Shown here: piece by piece, positions 1 to 7,975 of the stretch | Layout of the letters: the number at the start of each line of letters is the position of its first letter | How positions within the stretch are numbered: the first letter of the stretch is position 1 | Assembly (NCBI GenBank): GCA_002238965.1 | Contig: MPNJ01000002.1 | Location: forward strand, 299,418-363,417 | Length of the DNA stretch: 64,000 nucleotides | Source of the DNA: Nitrospinae bacterium bin107 | GTDB lineage: Bacteria; UBA8248 | Reading direction: 5' to 3' | Position numbers and translations under genes: made by a program | The notes under the pieces: model-generated | What the model was told of the DNA's origin: nothing | Seen by the model: only the letters and a program-made list of their open reading frames with translations | Databases searched by the model: none

Positions 1-71
1 GCGCCGCCGACGATACCGACGCCGATACGGCGAAGGCGAACGGCCTTTCGACAGAGACAGGATCCAACTGA
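1..71 (+). CDS. C-terminal end of a small secreted-protein paralogue (cut by window start)
   Basis: Only the last 22 codons and the TGA stop (69-71) are inside the window. The encoded tail (rich in D, T and A, ending in GLSTETGSN) is nearly identical to the tail of the complete gene at 427-909. The two are therefore tandem paralogues or a recent tandem duplication. Nothing can be said of its N-terminus. Function unknown. Confidence 0.6.
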   Translation, partial: AADDTDADTAKANGLSTETGSN

Positions 72-78
72 TCATAGC

Positions 79-120
79 GCGGCGCTCCCCGGCTGCCTGA
101 ACGCGATCGGGGAGCGCCGC
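79..120 (+). terminator. Strong hairpin after the secreted-protein gene, copy 1
   Basis: A perfect 12-bp stem (GCGGCGCTCCCC at 79-90, GGGGAGCGCCGC at 109-120) with an 18-nt loop begins 8 nt after the stop codon. There is no U-tract, so it may act as an RNA-stabilising or rho-assisted terminator rather than a classic intrinsic one. Confidence 0.55.
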
Positions 121-426
121 GATGAAGGCGAAGCAGCGGGTTGCGGCGGGGGCGGGCATGGCGGCCGGCCGATGGAAGAGCGGTCGCCCGTCGGTTCGCT
201 CGCGCCGGAGCCCTTTCGGCATCCCGCAGAGGCGGTTCGCGGACCCATGAGCGCCCTTCGATACGAACGCTCCTTTCTCAGTCGCGTTCTACCTTCGGCG
301 GCTGCTCAGGGTGAGGAAAACAAAAACCTTCTTCATCCCGAACAGGCCCTCAAGGCCACAATATCCACTACTTATCTTCGATCGTGGGAGGATCCGTTAC
401 CGGCAACCAGTGATAGGAGACAGCCG

Positions 427-909
427 ATGCAAGCCAGACTCTTTACCAGGACAATCATCTTCGCACTTGCCGTGGTTGCGTATGCCGCGCTTCCTGCGAC
501 GCAGGCGTCCGCTCAGGATGTAAACCCGCGTGTACAGGAGTGCCGCGATGCGATGGATGACTCCACCGCCAGGACGCATTGCCCGGAGCTGAAAGCGAAC
601 GCGGTCGCTGAATTCATCAGTGCCAGTAACATGTGCTGGTACTCTGGAAGCTGCTCCGTCACGGTGAAGGTCGACGGCGTCGAAACGTCGTACGACATTA
701 GCGTCTCATTGTTGGCCTCATGGGATAATCCGGTATACATCAGCCCTGCCGACCTTAAGCTTCTCGACGTTTGCTTCGTGAAGACGGAGGGCGTCGGCCA
801 GGGAAAGACCGAGTGGGGGATGCAATTGAAGGCGGGATGCGCCAGCGACGATACCGACGCCGATACGGCGAAGGCGAACGGCCTTTCGACAGAGACAGGA
901 TCCAACTGA
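427..909 (+). CDS. Small secreted cysteine-containing protein, function unknown
   Basis: Codes for 160 residues. The ATG at 427 is preferred over upstream in-frame starts because it follows AGGAGA (415-420) and opens a textbook signal peptide: R-containing n-region, hydrophobic core to about residue 26, and a likely cleavage after ASA (about 30). The mature protein has six cysteines (in ECRD, HCPE, MCWY, SCSV, DVCF, GCAS), enough for three disulfides, and an acidic D/T/A tail. It should be periplasmic or secreted. I do not recognise a family. It is a tandem paralogue of the gene ending at 71. Confidence 0.7.
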   Translation: MQARLFTRTIIFALAVVAYAALPATQASAQDVNPRVQECRDAMDDSTARTHCPELKANAVAEFISASNMCWYSGSCSVTVKVDGVETSYDISVSLLASWDNPVYISPADLKLLDVCFVKTEGVGQGKTEWGMQLKAGCASDDTDADTAKANGLSTETGSN

Positions 910-1084
910 TCATAGCGCGGCGCTCCATCATTCCCCGGCTGCCTGAACGCGAACGGGGAGCGCCGCGATGAAGGCGAAGCAGCGGGTTGCGGCGGGTGTG
1001 GGCACGGCGGCCGGCCGATGGAAGAGCGGTCGCCCGTCGGTTCGCTCGCGCCGGAGCCCCTTTCGGCATCCCGCAGGGGCGGTG
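839..1084 (+). repeat. Direct repeat copy 2
   Basis: Second copy of the unit at 1-236. It differs mainly by an extra ATCATTCC (about 927-934) inside the left arm of the hairpin and by scattered point changes. Similarity ends near 1084, about 210 bp before the next gene. Confidence 0.85.
917..966 (+). terminator. Hairpin after the secreted-protein gene, copy 2 (interrupted stem)
   Basis: Same stem as 79-120, but the left arm is interrupted by an 8-nt insertion, giving a bulge between GCGGCGCTCC (917-926) and the inner CCCC pairs. The right arm GGGGAGCGCCGC at 955-966 is intact. Confidence 0.45.
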
Positions 1085-1293
1085 TCTGCAAAGGGGTTGA
1101 ACTTAATTCACTCGGGCAGGAGCTACAGCCTAAAACATCCACTACCCTCCATTCAACTGGCTCCCCCCCTCACAATTGCGAACCCCCACCTCCCGTGCTA
1201 TCCTCGCCGCAAAAATCAGGACATTACAATCTGCTTTCCGGGGAACGGACTTGCCCTGGAACCAATCCTCCAATTCGCAAAAGGAGCACTGCA

Positions 1294-2316
1294 ATGTGGC
1301 GTAAATGGATACGGATTCTCCCGGTTATCGCGGCCCTCGCGCTTTCGCTCACGCTCACAAGCGCCGCCCCCGCGGCTGACAAGGTCATCCTCACCCAGCC
1401 GGTGGACAGCCTGAGCTTCTTCCCCATCTACGTGGGGCGGATAAAAGGATTCTTCAAGGAAGAGGGCCTCACTCTGGACGTGAAGGCCACCGCGGGCGGC
1501 GGACCGCACCTGACGGCCGTCCTGGCGGGCAAGGCGGAGTTCACCGCCAGCCCGGGCACCTACCAGCTGAACGCGCTGAACTCCGGCAAGCGGGCCATCG
1601 GTTTCGTGGACCTGCTCCGGCGCAACATCATCGGCATGGTCATCCACAAGGACGCCGCCAAGAAGGCGGGCATCAAGGACGGCATGCCGCTCATGGAGAA
1701 GGTCAAGCGCGCGAAGGGCCTCAAGGTCGGCGTGACGCGGCCGGGGGCGCTGACCGACGTGCTCGCCCGCAACCTGCTGGGCCGCGCCATGATGAAGGTT
1801 CCCGCGGACGTGCGCATCCTCGCCGTGGGCGGCGGCGGCACCATGCTGCCGGCATTCAAGAACCGCAAGATCGACATCTTCACCATCTCCACGCCGCACC
1901 CCGAACGCATGCTCTCCCAGGGGCTCGGCATCTGGTTCGTGAACTGGGCGGCCGGCGAGGACAAGGCCATCAAGGAGTTCATGATGACGGCCGTCATGGC
2001 CACGCCCAAGCTCATGAAGGAGCGCCCCCGCCTCGTCAAGCGGATGGCGCGCGCGGTGATGAAGTCCCAGAAATACATCCAGAAAACGTCCATCGAGCAG
2101 CTCACCAAGGACATGACGCCGTTCTTCGGCAAGCGCGTCACGCCCGAGGCCCTGCGCATCTCGGTCGCCACGGTGAAGGGCGCGGTCAACCCGACCGGCA
2201 AGATGACCGACGAGGCCGTCCAGACCACGTTCAACATCATGAAGAGCGGCGGCAAGCTCAAGAACCTCAAGAGCGTCAAGCGCAGCGACGTGTGGACGGA
2301 CGAGTTTTTGAAGTAG
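1294..2316 (+). CDS. ABC transporter substrate-binding protein (NMT1/SsuA/TauA-like)
   Basis: Codes for 340 residues. The ATG at 1294 follows AAGGAG (1281-1286, spacing 7); longer in-frame extensions would lose the signal peptide. Residues 1-28 are a Sec signal (hydrophobic core, cleavage after SAAPAA). The mature protein has the two-lobe type II periplasmic-binding signature of the NMT1/THI5-like group: a FFPIYVGRIKGFFKEEGL opening, a GGG loop and a conserved KAEFTAS stretch. It delivers a small organic ligand to the membrane complex of the ATPase and permease genes at 2677-4367. The order SBP-ATPase-permease is usual for nitrate/sulfonate/taurine/pyrimidine-type importers; the actual ligand cannot be read from sequence. 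Confidence 0.88.
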   Translation: MWRKWIRILPVIAALALSLTLTSAAPAADKVILTQPVDSLSFFPIYVGRIKGFFKEEGLTLDVKATAGGGPHLTAVLAGKAEFTASPGTYQLNALNSGKRAIGFVDLLRRNIIGMVIHKDAAKKAGIKDGMPLMEKVKRAKGLKVGVTRPGALTDVLARNLLGRAMMKVPADVRILAVGGGGTMLPAFKNRKIDIFTISTPHPERMLSQGLGIWFVNWAAGEDKAIKEFMMTAVMATPKLMKERPRLVKRMARAVMKSQKYIQKTSIEQLTKDMTPFFGKRVTPEALRISVATVKGAVNPTGKMTDEAVQTTFNIMKSGGKLKNLKSVKRSDVWTDEFLK

Positions 2317-2418
2317 GCGGGTTTATTTGGTATTCAGAACAGCCCCCCTGCCGGTTAGGGGGGTTGATGAGAAAGCTCCAAGAAGTGATTTTGGGTTGTG
2401 CGCTCGCTTTTGAAGTTC

Positions 2419-2505
2419 ACTCCCCCCTTGAGGGTCTGGCTTCCCGAGGGGGAAGCCAGACGATGAAGCCGAGCGAATTTTGCAAAGGCTGAATCGGTGG
2501 GGGGA
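2419..2505 (+). repeat. Hairpin-bearing intergenic element, ACTCCCCCC...GGTGGGGGG family
   Basis: 87-bp copy lying between the substrate-binding gene and the ATPase gene. It begins ACTCCCCCCTTGAGGG, contains a perfect 12-bp stem with a GAGG loop (2434-2461), then GATGAAGCCGAGCG, and ends ATCGGTGGGGGGA. Relatives: 9958-10023, 10054-10118, 63306-63392 and 63423-63507. The C6/G6 ends can pair. No coding potential. Confidence 0.85.
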
Positions 2506-2512
2506 CGGTTTT

Positions 2513-2583
2513 TGTAGGGGCCGCATATATGCGGCCCATGAAGGGTGGCGAAAAAGGCAGGGTCGCATATATGCGACCCCTAC
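2513..2583. repeat. Twin CATATATG-centred palindromes
   Basis: Two 20-bp perfect palindromes, GGGCCGCATATATGCGGCCC (2518-2537) and GGGTCGCATATATGCGACCC (2560-2579), in inverted context: the first is preceded by GTAGG and the second followed by CCTAC. They bracket a 22-bp spacer. Same class at 6408-6427 and 63687-63706. Confidence 0.85.
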
Positions 2584-2676
2584 AACAGAAACGGCAATTT
2601 CGCCATTGCAGGATTTATCAACAGCGCCGCCGGGGCGTGAACGCTCCGGCCGGAGGAGCCTGGGGAGCATGATTAC

Positions 2677-3456
2677 GTGACGGCGTCTTTGTCCATCCGG
2701 CAGGTCGGCAAGCGGTTCCTCTCGCGGGGGACCATCGTCCACGCGATGAGCGACGTGAACCTCGACGTGGGCGAGGGGGAGTTCGTGACCATCGTCGGTC
2801 CGAGCGGGTGCGGCAAGAGCACCCTGCTGAACATCCTGGCCGGGCTCTTCCCCCCCAGCAGCGGGGAGGTGCACTTCCGGGGCGAGCGCACCCGGGGGCT
2901 GAACCCCGAGATCGGCTACGTGACCCAGCAGGACAACCTCCTGCCCTGGCGGACCCTGCGCAAGAACGTGCTGCTCCCCCTGGAGTTCCGGGGGGTGTCC
3001 GTCTCGAACGGCGTCGCCGAGCGGGTGCAGACCTTGATCGACAAGGTGGGCCTCTCGGGCTTCGAGAACCACTACCCGCATGAGTTATCCGGCGGCATGC
3101 GCCAGCGCGTGAACATCATCCGCACGCTGATATGCGACCCCCGCGTCATCCTGATGGATGAACCCTTCGGCCCCCTGGACGCCCAGACGCGACTCACGCT
3201 CCAGAACCAGCTGCTCGAGCTCTGGCGCGAGGAGCGCAAGACAATCGTATTCATCACGCACGACCTGGCCGAGGCCATCACGCTGGCCGACCGCGTGGTC
3301 GTGATGACGGGCCGCCCCGGCACCATCAAGAGCGTCACCCCTGTGACTATCCCCCGGCCGCGCGACGTCTACCACATCCATGACTCGCAGGCCTACCGCG
3401 AAATCTACGACAAGCTCTGGGAAGAACTCAGAGACGAAGTGGCGAAGGTGATGTAA
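2677..3456 (+). CDS. ABC transporter ATP-binding protein (SsuB/TauB type)
   Basis: Codes for 259 residues from a GTG start; GGAG (2664-2667) lies 9 nt upstream. Walker [10 protein letters not shown] at 41-49, Q-loop near Q84/Q85, ABC signature LSGGMRQR at 137-144, Walker B VILMDEPF at 157-164 and switch His at about 195 (ITHDLAEA) are all intact. The C-terminal GRPGTIKS segment is typical of nitrate/sulfonate/taurine import ATPases. It energises the permease encoded immediately downstream (1-nt overlap, TAATG) using the substrate-binding protein at 1294-2316. The 360 bp between SBP and ATPase hold two repeat elements, so transcription may be separate or attenuated there. Confidence 0.92.
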   Translation: MTASLSIRQVGKRFLSRGTIVHAMSDVNLDVGEGEFVTIVGPSGCGKSTLLNILAGLFPPSSGEVHFRGERTRGLNPEIGYVTQQDNLLPWRTLRKNVLLPLEFRGVSVSNGVAERVQTLIDKVGLSGFENHYPHELSGGMRQRVNIIRTLICDPRVILMDEPFGPLDAQTRLTLQNQLLELWREERKTIVFITHDLAEAITLADRVVVMTGRPGTIKSVTPVTIPRPRDVYHIHDSQAYREIYDKLWEELRDEVAKVM

Positions 3457-4367
3457 TGGCCAAGACCGACGAAGTGAAATCCACGCCCCCCGAGGACCTG
3501 GACCTCCTCCTGCCTCCCGAAGTAACCGGGCTGCGCCTGCTGTGGTGGCGGGTGCGGAACGCCGAGGAACTCCGCTGGGTGCGCGTGGCGGCCCTGCGCG
3601 TGATCTTCGGCGTCATCATGATAGTGCTTTGGGAATCCGCTTCGGGCACCCTGATCGACCACAGGACCATCTCCAGCCCGAGCCTGCTCGTGACGTCTTT
3701 CTTCGAGATATCGGACCCGGCCAACCCGGACGGCTCCCTGTGGGTGCATTTCTCCTACACGGTGGAGAATACCTTCTGGGGCTATCTGCTCGGCGCCCTG
3801 GCCGGGATCATGTTCGGCTTCCTGCTGGCGGAAATCGAGGTCGTGGCCCTGGTCATCGAGCCGTTCATCATGGCGTTCAACGGGGTGCCGCGCATCGCGT
3901 ACGCGCCCCTGTTCATCGCGTGGTTCGGCATCGAGCGGCAGCCGAAGATCATCCTGGTCATGACCATCGTGTTCTTCCTGACTTTCGTGAGCACGTTCGC
4001 GGGCATCCGCGGTGTGAGCCGGGACTTGATCAACGTGTCGCGCGTACTGGGCGGGAGCAAGCTCGCCATCCTGCGCAAGATCGTGATTCCCTCCGCCTCG
4101 CCGTGGATATTCAACGGCCTCAAGATCAGCATCCCGTTCGGCATGGTGGGCGCGATCGTCGGTGAATACATCATCGCCGACAAGGGGCTCGGCTACCTGC
4201 TCCAGCGCTACAACAACGAATATTACACCACGGGCCTGATCCTCATCATCTTCCTGCTCATGATCCTGGTCATCATGGTGAACCAGATTCTGAACTGGGC
4301 CGAAGGGCGCGCCCTGCGCTGGCGGCCCACGAGCCGGATGGGGCAGGAGACCGTCATTCCGGGCTAA
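3456..4367 (+). CDS. ABC transporter permease (SsuC/TauC type)
   Basis: Codes for 303 residues; the ATG overlaps the ATPase stop by 1 nt, so the pair is translationally coupled. About six membrane spans follow a 45-residue cytoplasmic N-terminus. The inner-membrane binding-protein-dependent permease signature is seen in the cytoplasmic loop (SRDLINVSRVLGGSKLAILRKIVIPSA) and in GAIVGEYIIADKGLGYLL. It would work as a homodimer. Ligand as for the upstream binding protein: a small organic anion or base, not resolvable here. Confidence 0.9.
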   Translation: MAKTDEVKSTPPEDLDLLLPPEVTGLRLLWWRVRNAEELRWVRVAALRVIFGVIMIVLWESASGTLIDHRTISSPSLLVTSFFEISDPANPDGSLWVHFSYTVENTFWGYLLGALAGIMFGFLLAEIEVVALVIEPFIMAFNGVPRIAYAPLFIAWFGIERQPKIILVMTIVFFLTFVSTFAGIRGVSRDLINVSRVLGGSKLAILRKIVIPSASPWIFNGLKISIPFGMVGAIVGEYIIADKGLGYLLQRYNNEYYTTGLILIIFLLMILVIMVNQILNWAEGRALRWRPTSRMGQETVIPG

Positions 4368-4431
4368 GCGACGCCCCGGCCCGTCTGCAGGTCTCATATG
4401 CGGGCCGCCTCACGCACGGAGGAAAGAACAG

Positions 4432-4851
4432 ATGCCGCCAGTCGTCGTCTTGGAACAAGTCCGCGCCCCCGTCGATAAGGTCTTCGAGTTCGTCGGGAAC
4501 GTGGAGACGCACCCGCAGATAGCGCCATTCTCCAAAGAAGTGCAGATCACCTCTCCCGGCGGACACCAGGGGGCGGGCACCCGGTTTCACCAGACCTTTC
4601 ACGACAGGCCCGATTGCGACTCGGTCATCACCGTCTGGGAGCCGCACTCGAAAATCGTCTGGGAGAACTACGTCGGCGGGAGCAGCAAGCCCGCCCAGGT
4701 CATCACCTACCGCTTCGAGCAGGCGGGCGGCGTCACCCACGTGATGCACACCGTGGACAACGACGCCTATGAGGACCAGACCCTCCACCGGGGCGGGACG
4801 GAAGAGAACGTCGTGGAACTCGCGAACCTGAAAAAACTGGCGGAAGGCTGA
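4432..4851 (+). CDS. SRPBCC/START-like (polyketide cyclase/dehydrase-type) protein
   Basis: Codes for 139 residues with a strong GGAGGAAAG ribosome site (4418-4426). The pattern V-x-A-P-x-D-K-V-F-E-F-V at residues 9-20, a central beta-rich stretch (SVITVWEPHSKIVWEN) and a long C-terminal helix match the helix-grip fold. No signal peptide, so cytoplasmic. It lies 64 bp after the permease and may be co-transcribed, perhaps handling the imported compound. That role is inference; SRPBCC proteins are functionally very diverse. Confidence 0.7.
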   Translation: MPPVVVLEQVRAPVDKVFEFVGNVETHPQIAPFSKEVQITSPGGHQGAGTRFHQTFHDRPDCDSVITVWEPHSKIVWENYVGGSSKPAQVITYRFEQAGGVTHVMHTVDNDAYEDQTLHRGGTEENVVELANLKKLAEG

Positions 4852-4940
4852 AGACGCCAACGAGGGGTTCCTCAACAATCCCATACATTCGGCCCTTTTC
4901 ATTTGACCATCATTCCGGTGTCGGAGCCGACCGAGGAGTG

Positions 4941-5009
4941 AGGTCGAACTCGATTGATGAATGAGGCCGAACCCGATTGATGAATGAGGTCGAACCCGAT
5001 TGATGAATG
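4941..5009. repeat. Three tandem 23-bp repeats
   Basis: Units at 4941-4963, 4964-4986 and 4987-5009 (AGGTCGAAC-CGATTGATGAATG type) differ at one or two positions each. The reverse complement (CTCATCAATCGGGTTCG) matches sequence next to the TGTTGAAAAA ends at 62970-62995 and 63655-63680, and the 24-bp tandem array at 62873. They lie in the 430-bp gene-free stretch 4852-5281, which shows no coding potential. Confidence 0.85.
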
Positions 5010-5117
5010 AGGGTTCGCCGGAATCCAGAACCGACCGGAATGACAATACGCCGGCTTTTCATCTCCCCGTCATCGGTGGGAACCAATCAGAAAATAAAAT
5101 TCAAAGACAACCCCTGG

Positions 5118-5175
5118 ATTCCGGCATGCGCAGGAATGACGATCCAAACCAAATCGGACAGGTCGCGACCTGTCC
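5118..5175. repeat. Palindrome pair: ATTCCGGCATGCGCAGGAAT and GGACAGGTCGCGACCTGTCC
   Basis: An imperfect palindrome at 5118-5137 and a perfect 20-bp palindrome at 5156-5175, the latter followed by CTACA. Both classes recur in the window: the first at 24352-24377 and about 27850, the second at 10199-10220, with variants having a CACGGGGGC centre near 24391, 27997 and 63117. Intergenic, before the dehydrogenase gene. Confidence 0.8.
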
Positions 5176-5281
5176 CTACACTCTTTTTTCATTCGGCGCT
5201 CACCCATAGCACCCACCGCCCCGACTATGCTAAAAAAAACGCTCTACCGCCTTCATCACACAGGCCGCGCAAGGAGAGCAC

Positions 5282-6289
5282 ATGAGCGACAAGATACGCC
5301 TGCTCGTCGCCGACGGGGCGTCGGGCAATTTTCTGAGGAGGGTGAAGGCGAACGCAGCCTCCGCGCCTTTCGAGATCACGGCGCCCGACAGCGCGGACTT
5401 GGATGCGCTCCTGGCGCTCGCGCCCGGGGCCGAGGCGATCCTCTGCTACAAGGCGGCGCTGCCCGCCTCGGTCATCCATGCGGCGGGGAAGCTGCGCTAC
5501 ATCCAGAAACACGGGCTGAACTGCAAGAACATCGACGCCGACGCGGCGCGCGAGCGGGGGGTCCCTGTCGGCACGCAGTCGCTCATGCGGAACGCCACGG
5601 TGGCCGAGCAGGCCTTGACCCTCATGCTCTGCTGCGAGCGCAAGGCGATTCTGGGCCAGAAGGCGGTCGAGGCGGGCGTCTACCGCGAGATGGGGCTGGA
5701 ACCGGTCGCCACCAGCCAGTGGAACATCCGGCCCAACTGGCCGGAGATCGAGGGCGTCGCGGAGTTGTTCGGCAAGAGCGTCGGGGTGATCGGCCTGGGC
5801 GATATCGGGATGGACATCGCCAGGCGCTGTCTGGCCTTCGGCATGGAGATCTTCTACTACCAGAGGACGCGCCACACGCCAGACGTGGAGGCGGAATATC
5901 AGGCCAGGTATCTGGGCTTTGACGACCTGCTCGCGCGCGTCGATTATCTCGTGCTCGTCCTGCCGCACACCGAGGAAAGCGAGGGGATGATCGGCGCCGG
6001 TGAGCTTGAGCGCATGAAGAAAACGGCGGCGCTCATCAACGTCGGCCGGGGCGCGCTGGTCGATGAGGCGGCGCTCGCCGAAGCGCTCCGGGCGGGTGAG
6101 ATCGCCATGGCCGGGCTCGACGTCTACCGCTATGAGCCCCTGCCTGCGGACAGCCCCCTCATCGGGCTGCCGAACGCCGTGCTTCTGCCCCACACCGGCG
6201 GCGGCTCGAACCGCCAGTGGGACGTGGACATCCCGGCGTCGCTCGGCAAGATCGCCGCGTTCTTCGGCGGGGACGGCGGTAAGTCATAG
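5282..6289 (+). CDS. NAD-dependent D-2-hydroxyacid dehydrogenase (phosphoglycerate dehydrogenase-like)
   Basis: Codes for 335 residues; the ATG follows AAGGAGAG. The NAD-binding loop GLGDIG is at 171-176 within VGVIGLGDIGMDIAR. Catalytic residues of the family are visible: Arg256 in LINVGRGALVDE, Glu285 in YRYEP and His304 in LLPHTGGGS. The N-terminal part (1-100 and the last 30 residues) forms the substrate lobe. It should oxidise or reduce a 2-hydroxy/2-keto acid; substrate unknown. It stands alone, flanked by repeat-rich spacers of 430 and 358 bp. D-3-phosphoglycerate dehydrogenase is possible but there is no ACT domain. Confidence 0.88.
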   Translation: MSDKIRLLVADGASGNFLRRVKANAASAPFEITAPDSADLDALLALAPGAEAILCYKAALPASVIHAAGKLRYIQKHGLNCKNIDADAARERGVPVGTQSLMRNATVAEQALTLMLCCERKAILGQKAVEAGVYREMGLEPVATSQWNIRPNWPEIEGVAELFGKSVGVIGLGDIGMDIARRCLAFGMEIFYYQRTRHTPDVEAEYQARYLGFDDLLARVDYLVLVLPHTEESEGMIGAGELERMKKTAALINVGRGALVDEAALAEALRAGEIAMAGLDVYRYEPLPADSPLIGLPNAVLLPHTGGGSNRQWDVDIPASLGKIAAFFGGDGGKS

Positions 6290-6407
6290 CGGCGGTTGAG
6301 GACACGTTCCCCTTTCGGAGCACTGGACAACTCCGAGGAACGAGGGCTTGACGGGCGGAGAGGGAAAGTTTTACGGCAACCATGCAATTACGTAATACCC
6401 TGTGTAG

Positions 6408-6427
6408 GTCGGACATATATGTCCGAC
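6408..6427. repeat. CATATATG-centred palindrome
   Basis: GTCGGACATATATGTCCGAC, a perfect 20-bp palindrome preceded by GTAG. Its arm sequence differs from the copies at 2518, 2560 and 63687 but stays self-complementary. The gene-free stretch 6290-6647 otherwise holds a TTTTCAACAACCC end motif near 6550 and no gene. Confidence 0.8.
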
Positions 6428-6647
6428 ATAAATGCGACCCGTCCGCTTCGTGGCATGTGGACCGCATGTATGCGGCCTCTACACTTCGAATGGCGACCGC
6501 AAGGACTTCCTTGCAAAATCATTGAGCACCACCACTCCCAAGACCGGATTTTCAACAACCCACCGCATTTCGGGCTTGTTGCCGGGCATCCCGAAAGCGG
6601 CTACCATTGAAGTAGCGTATGCGCCTGAATAAGCAGGGAGAACCACC

Positions 6648-6854
6648 ATGAAGAAAAAAACCACGTATACGGCCACGATCGGCAGAGACGGGCAGTGGTG
6701 GATCGGATGGATTGAGGAGGTTCCCGGGGTCAATTGCCAGGAGGCTTCGAGAGAGGCATTGCTGGATTCCCTCACCATCTCTCTTCGGGAAATGCTGGAA
6801 ATCGATCCCGCCAAATCACCAGAGGATTTCGAGAGAGAACTGATCACCATATGA
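6648..6854 (+). CDS. hicB: HicB-family antitoxin
   Basis: Codes for 68 residues. The YTATIGRDGQWWIGWIEEVPGVNCQEASREALLDSL pattern is the partial RNase H-like HicB core, which also covers UPF0150-type short forms. There is no C-terminal DNA-binding domain; the protein ends right after the core. It should bind and neutralise the HicA toxin encoded next, which overlaps by 4 nt (ATGA). Antitoxin first, toxin second is the less common hicBA order. An AGGGAG ribosome site (6635-6640) sits 7 nt before the ATG. Confidence 0.85.
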   Translation: MKKKTTYTATIGRDGQWWIGWIEEVPGVNCQEASREALLDSLTISLREMLEIDPAKSPEDFERELITI

Positions 6855-7039
6855 AGCGCCAAGAACTTTTGAAGCATCTCTCCGAGAACGGGTGCGAAGA
6901 ATTCAGGGAAGGCAAAAAACATACCCTTTGGCGTAATCCTGCGCTGAACAAGTACTCCACCATTCCCCGTCACACCGAAATCAGCAACTACCTGTGCAAG
7001 AAGATTTGCAGAGATCTGGGCGTAGCGCCCATCGGATGA
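6851..7039 (+). CDS. hicA: HicA-family mRNA interferase toxin
   Basis: Codes for 62 residues and starts inside the hicB stop (ATGA overlap), so translation is coupled. The EGKKHTLWRNP segment carries the catalytic His of the dsRBD-like HicA fold, and IPRHTEISNYLCKKICRDLGV matches the conserved C-terminal half of the family. It is expected to cleave mRNA when free of HicB. Length is usual for HicA. Both genes look intact. Confidence 0.88.
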   Translation: MKRQELLKHLSENGCEEFREGKKHTLWRNPALNKYSTIPRHTEISNYLCKKICRDLGVAPIG

Positions 7040-7299
7040 AGAGCGCGCGCATTTGTTATCTTGACCCGGCCGCCCGTCCTTCCCCCCGGCGAAGTGCGCG
7101 AAAAACCGGAAAACGAGCCCCTTGCCGGGCGTCCCCAAAAGCGGCCGGCGCCGGGGCGCGAAACCCGCGGCCGGGAAATAACTCGCAATCGGCGGGGAGA
7201 TGAGACTATAATGGGGTTGGTCGCCCCCGACTCGGGGAGCCGACGCGAGAGTTGATCATGCTTGAATCCGCTATCGAGCGCGCATCGTCCAGAGAAGGA

Positions 7300-7400
7300 G
7301 GGGGTTACTCATTGATTCCCGTCTCGGGCCTGAGGACCCAACTCGAACCCGGAACGGTACTTACTACTCCACGAGGTCAAGCAGCCAATGAGTAACCCCC
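7300..7400. repeat. 101-bp element with perfect 15-bp terminal inverted repeats
   Basis: The arms GGGGGTTACTCATTG (7300-7314) and CAATGAGTAACCCCC (7386-7400) are exact reverse complements enclosing 71 bp. The interior has a small CCCG-TCT-CGGG hairpin and, on the minus strand, GGTTCGAGT. No target-site duplication is evident. It could be a small MITE, the cut-down end pair of an insertion sequence, or an RNA gene. No coding potential. Confidence 0.8.
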
Positions 7401-7975
7401 AGATTCTTCTTCTTTCCTGAGTTCCAGAGGCGTTCCTGAAACCCGCCCCGGCGCCATTTCCGGTAGCCGGTTACCATATTTGACCAATCGGTCATTTTTA
7501 ACTATAGTGCACCTCCAGCATCAGTTTCCTGAAAAAAAGCCGCCCTTGTATGGTTTAGATAGGTGCGCTCATCATGAAATAGCTCGACCCATACAATCCT
7601 TCCCGATCCGCACCCGGATTGATCCACTCGAACCATCGGACGAAGTACGGGCTGGTTGGCATACAATCCACGTTTTGGAAGAAAAGTGGGTTCCCGCCTA
7701 TTCCAACTCTTGGGAAGAGTCGTATTGTATTCAGCGGGCAGCCCGTGGATCGACCGCACATGGATTGTATGCCGGGTGGAATAGTGGGGGATTGAACCCG
7801 ACTTGTCAAGAAAGAATTGAGGCTTTTGTTCGGGTTTTACGGTTTTATCACAAAATACCGGCGTCGCCCTGAATCCGCTTTCAGAGCGAATCTCACCGAA
7901 AACCTCCGCGCGCCATGACCCCTTCCGCGCTCCGGGCGTGTCCGGCGCGCGGCCCGGGTTCCTCGAAAGCGACCC
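7401..7975. other. Gene-free AT-richer stretch with an inverted repeat
   Basis: No convincing gene. Open frames on both strands (7480-7872 plus, 7555-7809 minus) lack ribosome sites and family motifs. GGCATACAATCCA (7658-7670) is inverted at 7761-7773, and ATACAATCC recurs near 7588. The composition is lower in GC than neighbouring genes, which fits a decayed mobile remnant. Confidence 0.45.

Larger units (their letters stand above)
1..236 (+). repeat. Direct repeat copy 1 (gene tail plus downstream hairpin)
   Basis: Matches 839-1084 with few substitutions and one 8-bp difference. The unit covers the end of the secreted-protein gene, its stop, a hairpin and about 115 bp of downstream sequence. 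Offset between copies is 838 bp up to the hairpin. This indicates tandem duplication of a whole gene unit of about 0.84 kb; the first copy extends left of the window. Confidence 0.85.

Noticed and set aside
7300..7400. tRNA-like element on the minus strand (GGTTCGA T-loop-like motif)
   Set aside because: The 15-bp outer stem is twice as long as an acceptor stem, and no D-arm or anticodon arm can be drawn. Treated as an inverted-repeat element.
7480..7872. 130-codon ORF on the plus strand and 84-codon ORF on the minus strand
   Set aside because: No ribosome site, no family motif, overlapping frames on both strands and repeats (ATACAATCC) inside. Likely chance ORFs in decayed sequence.
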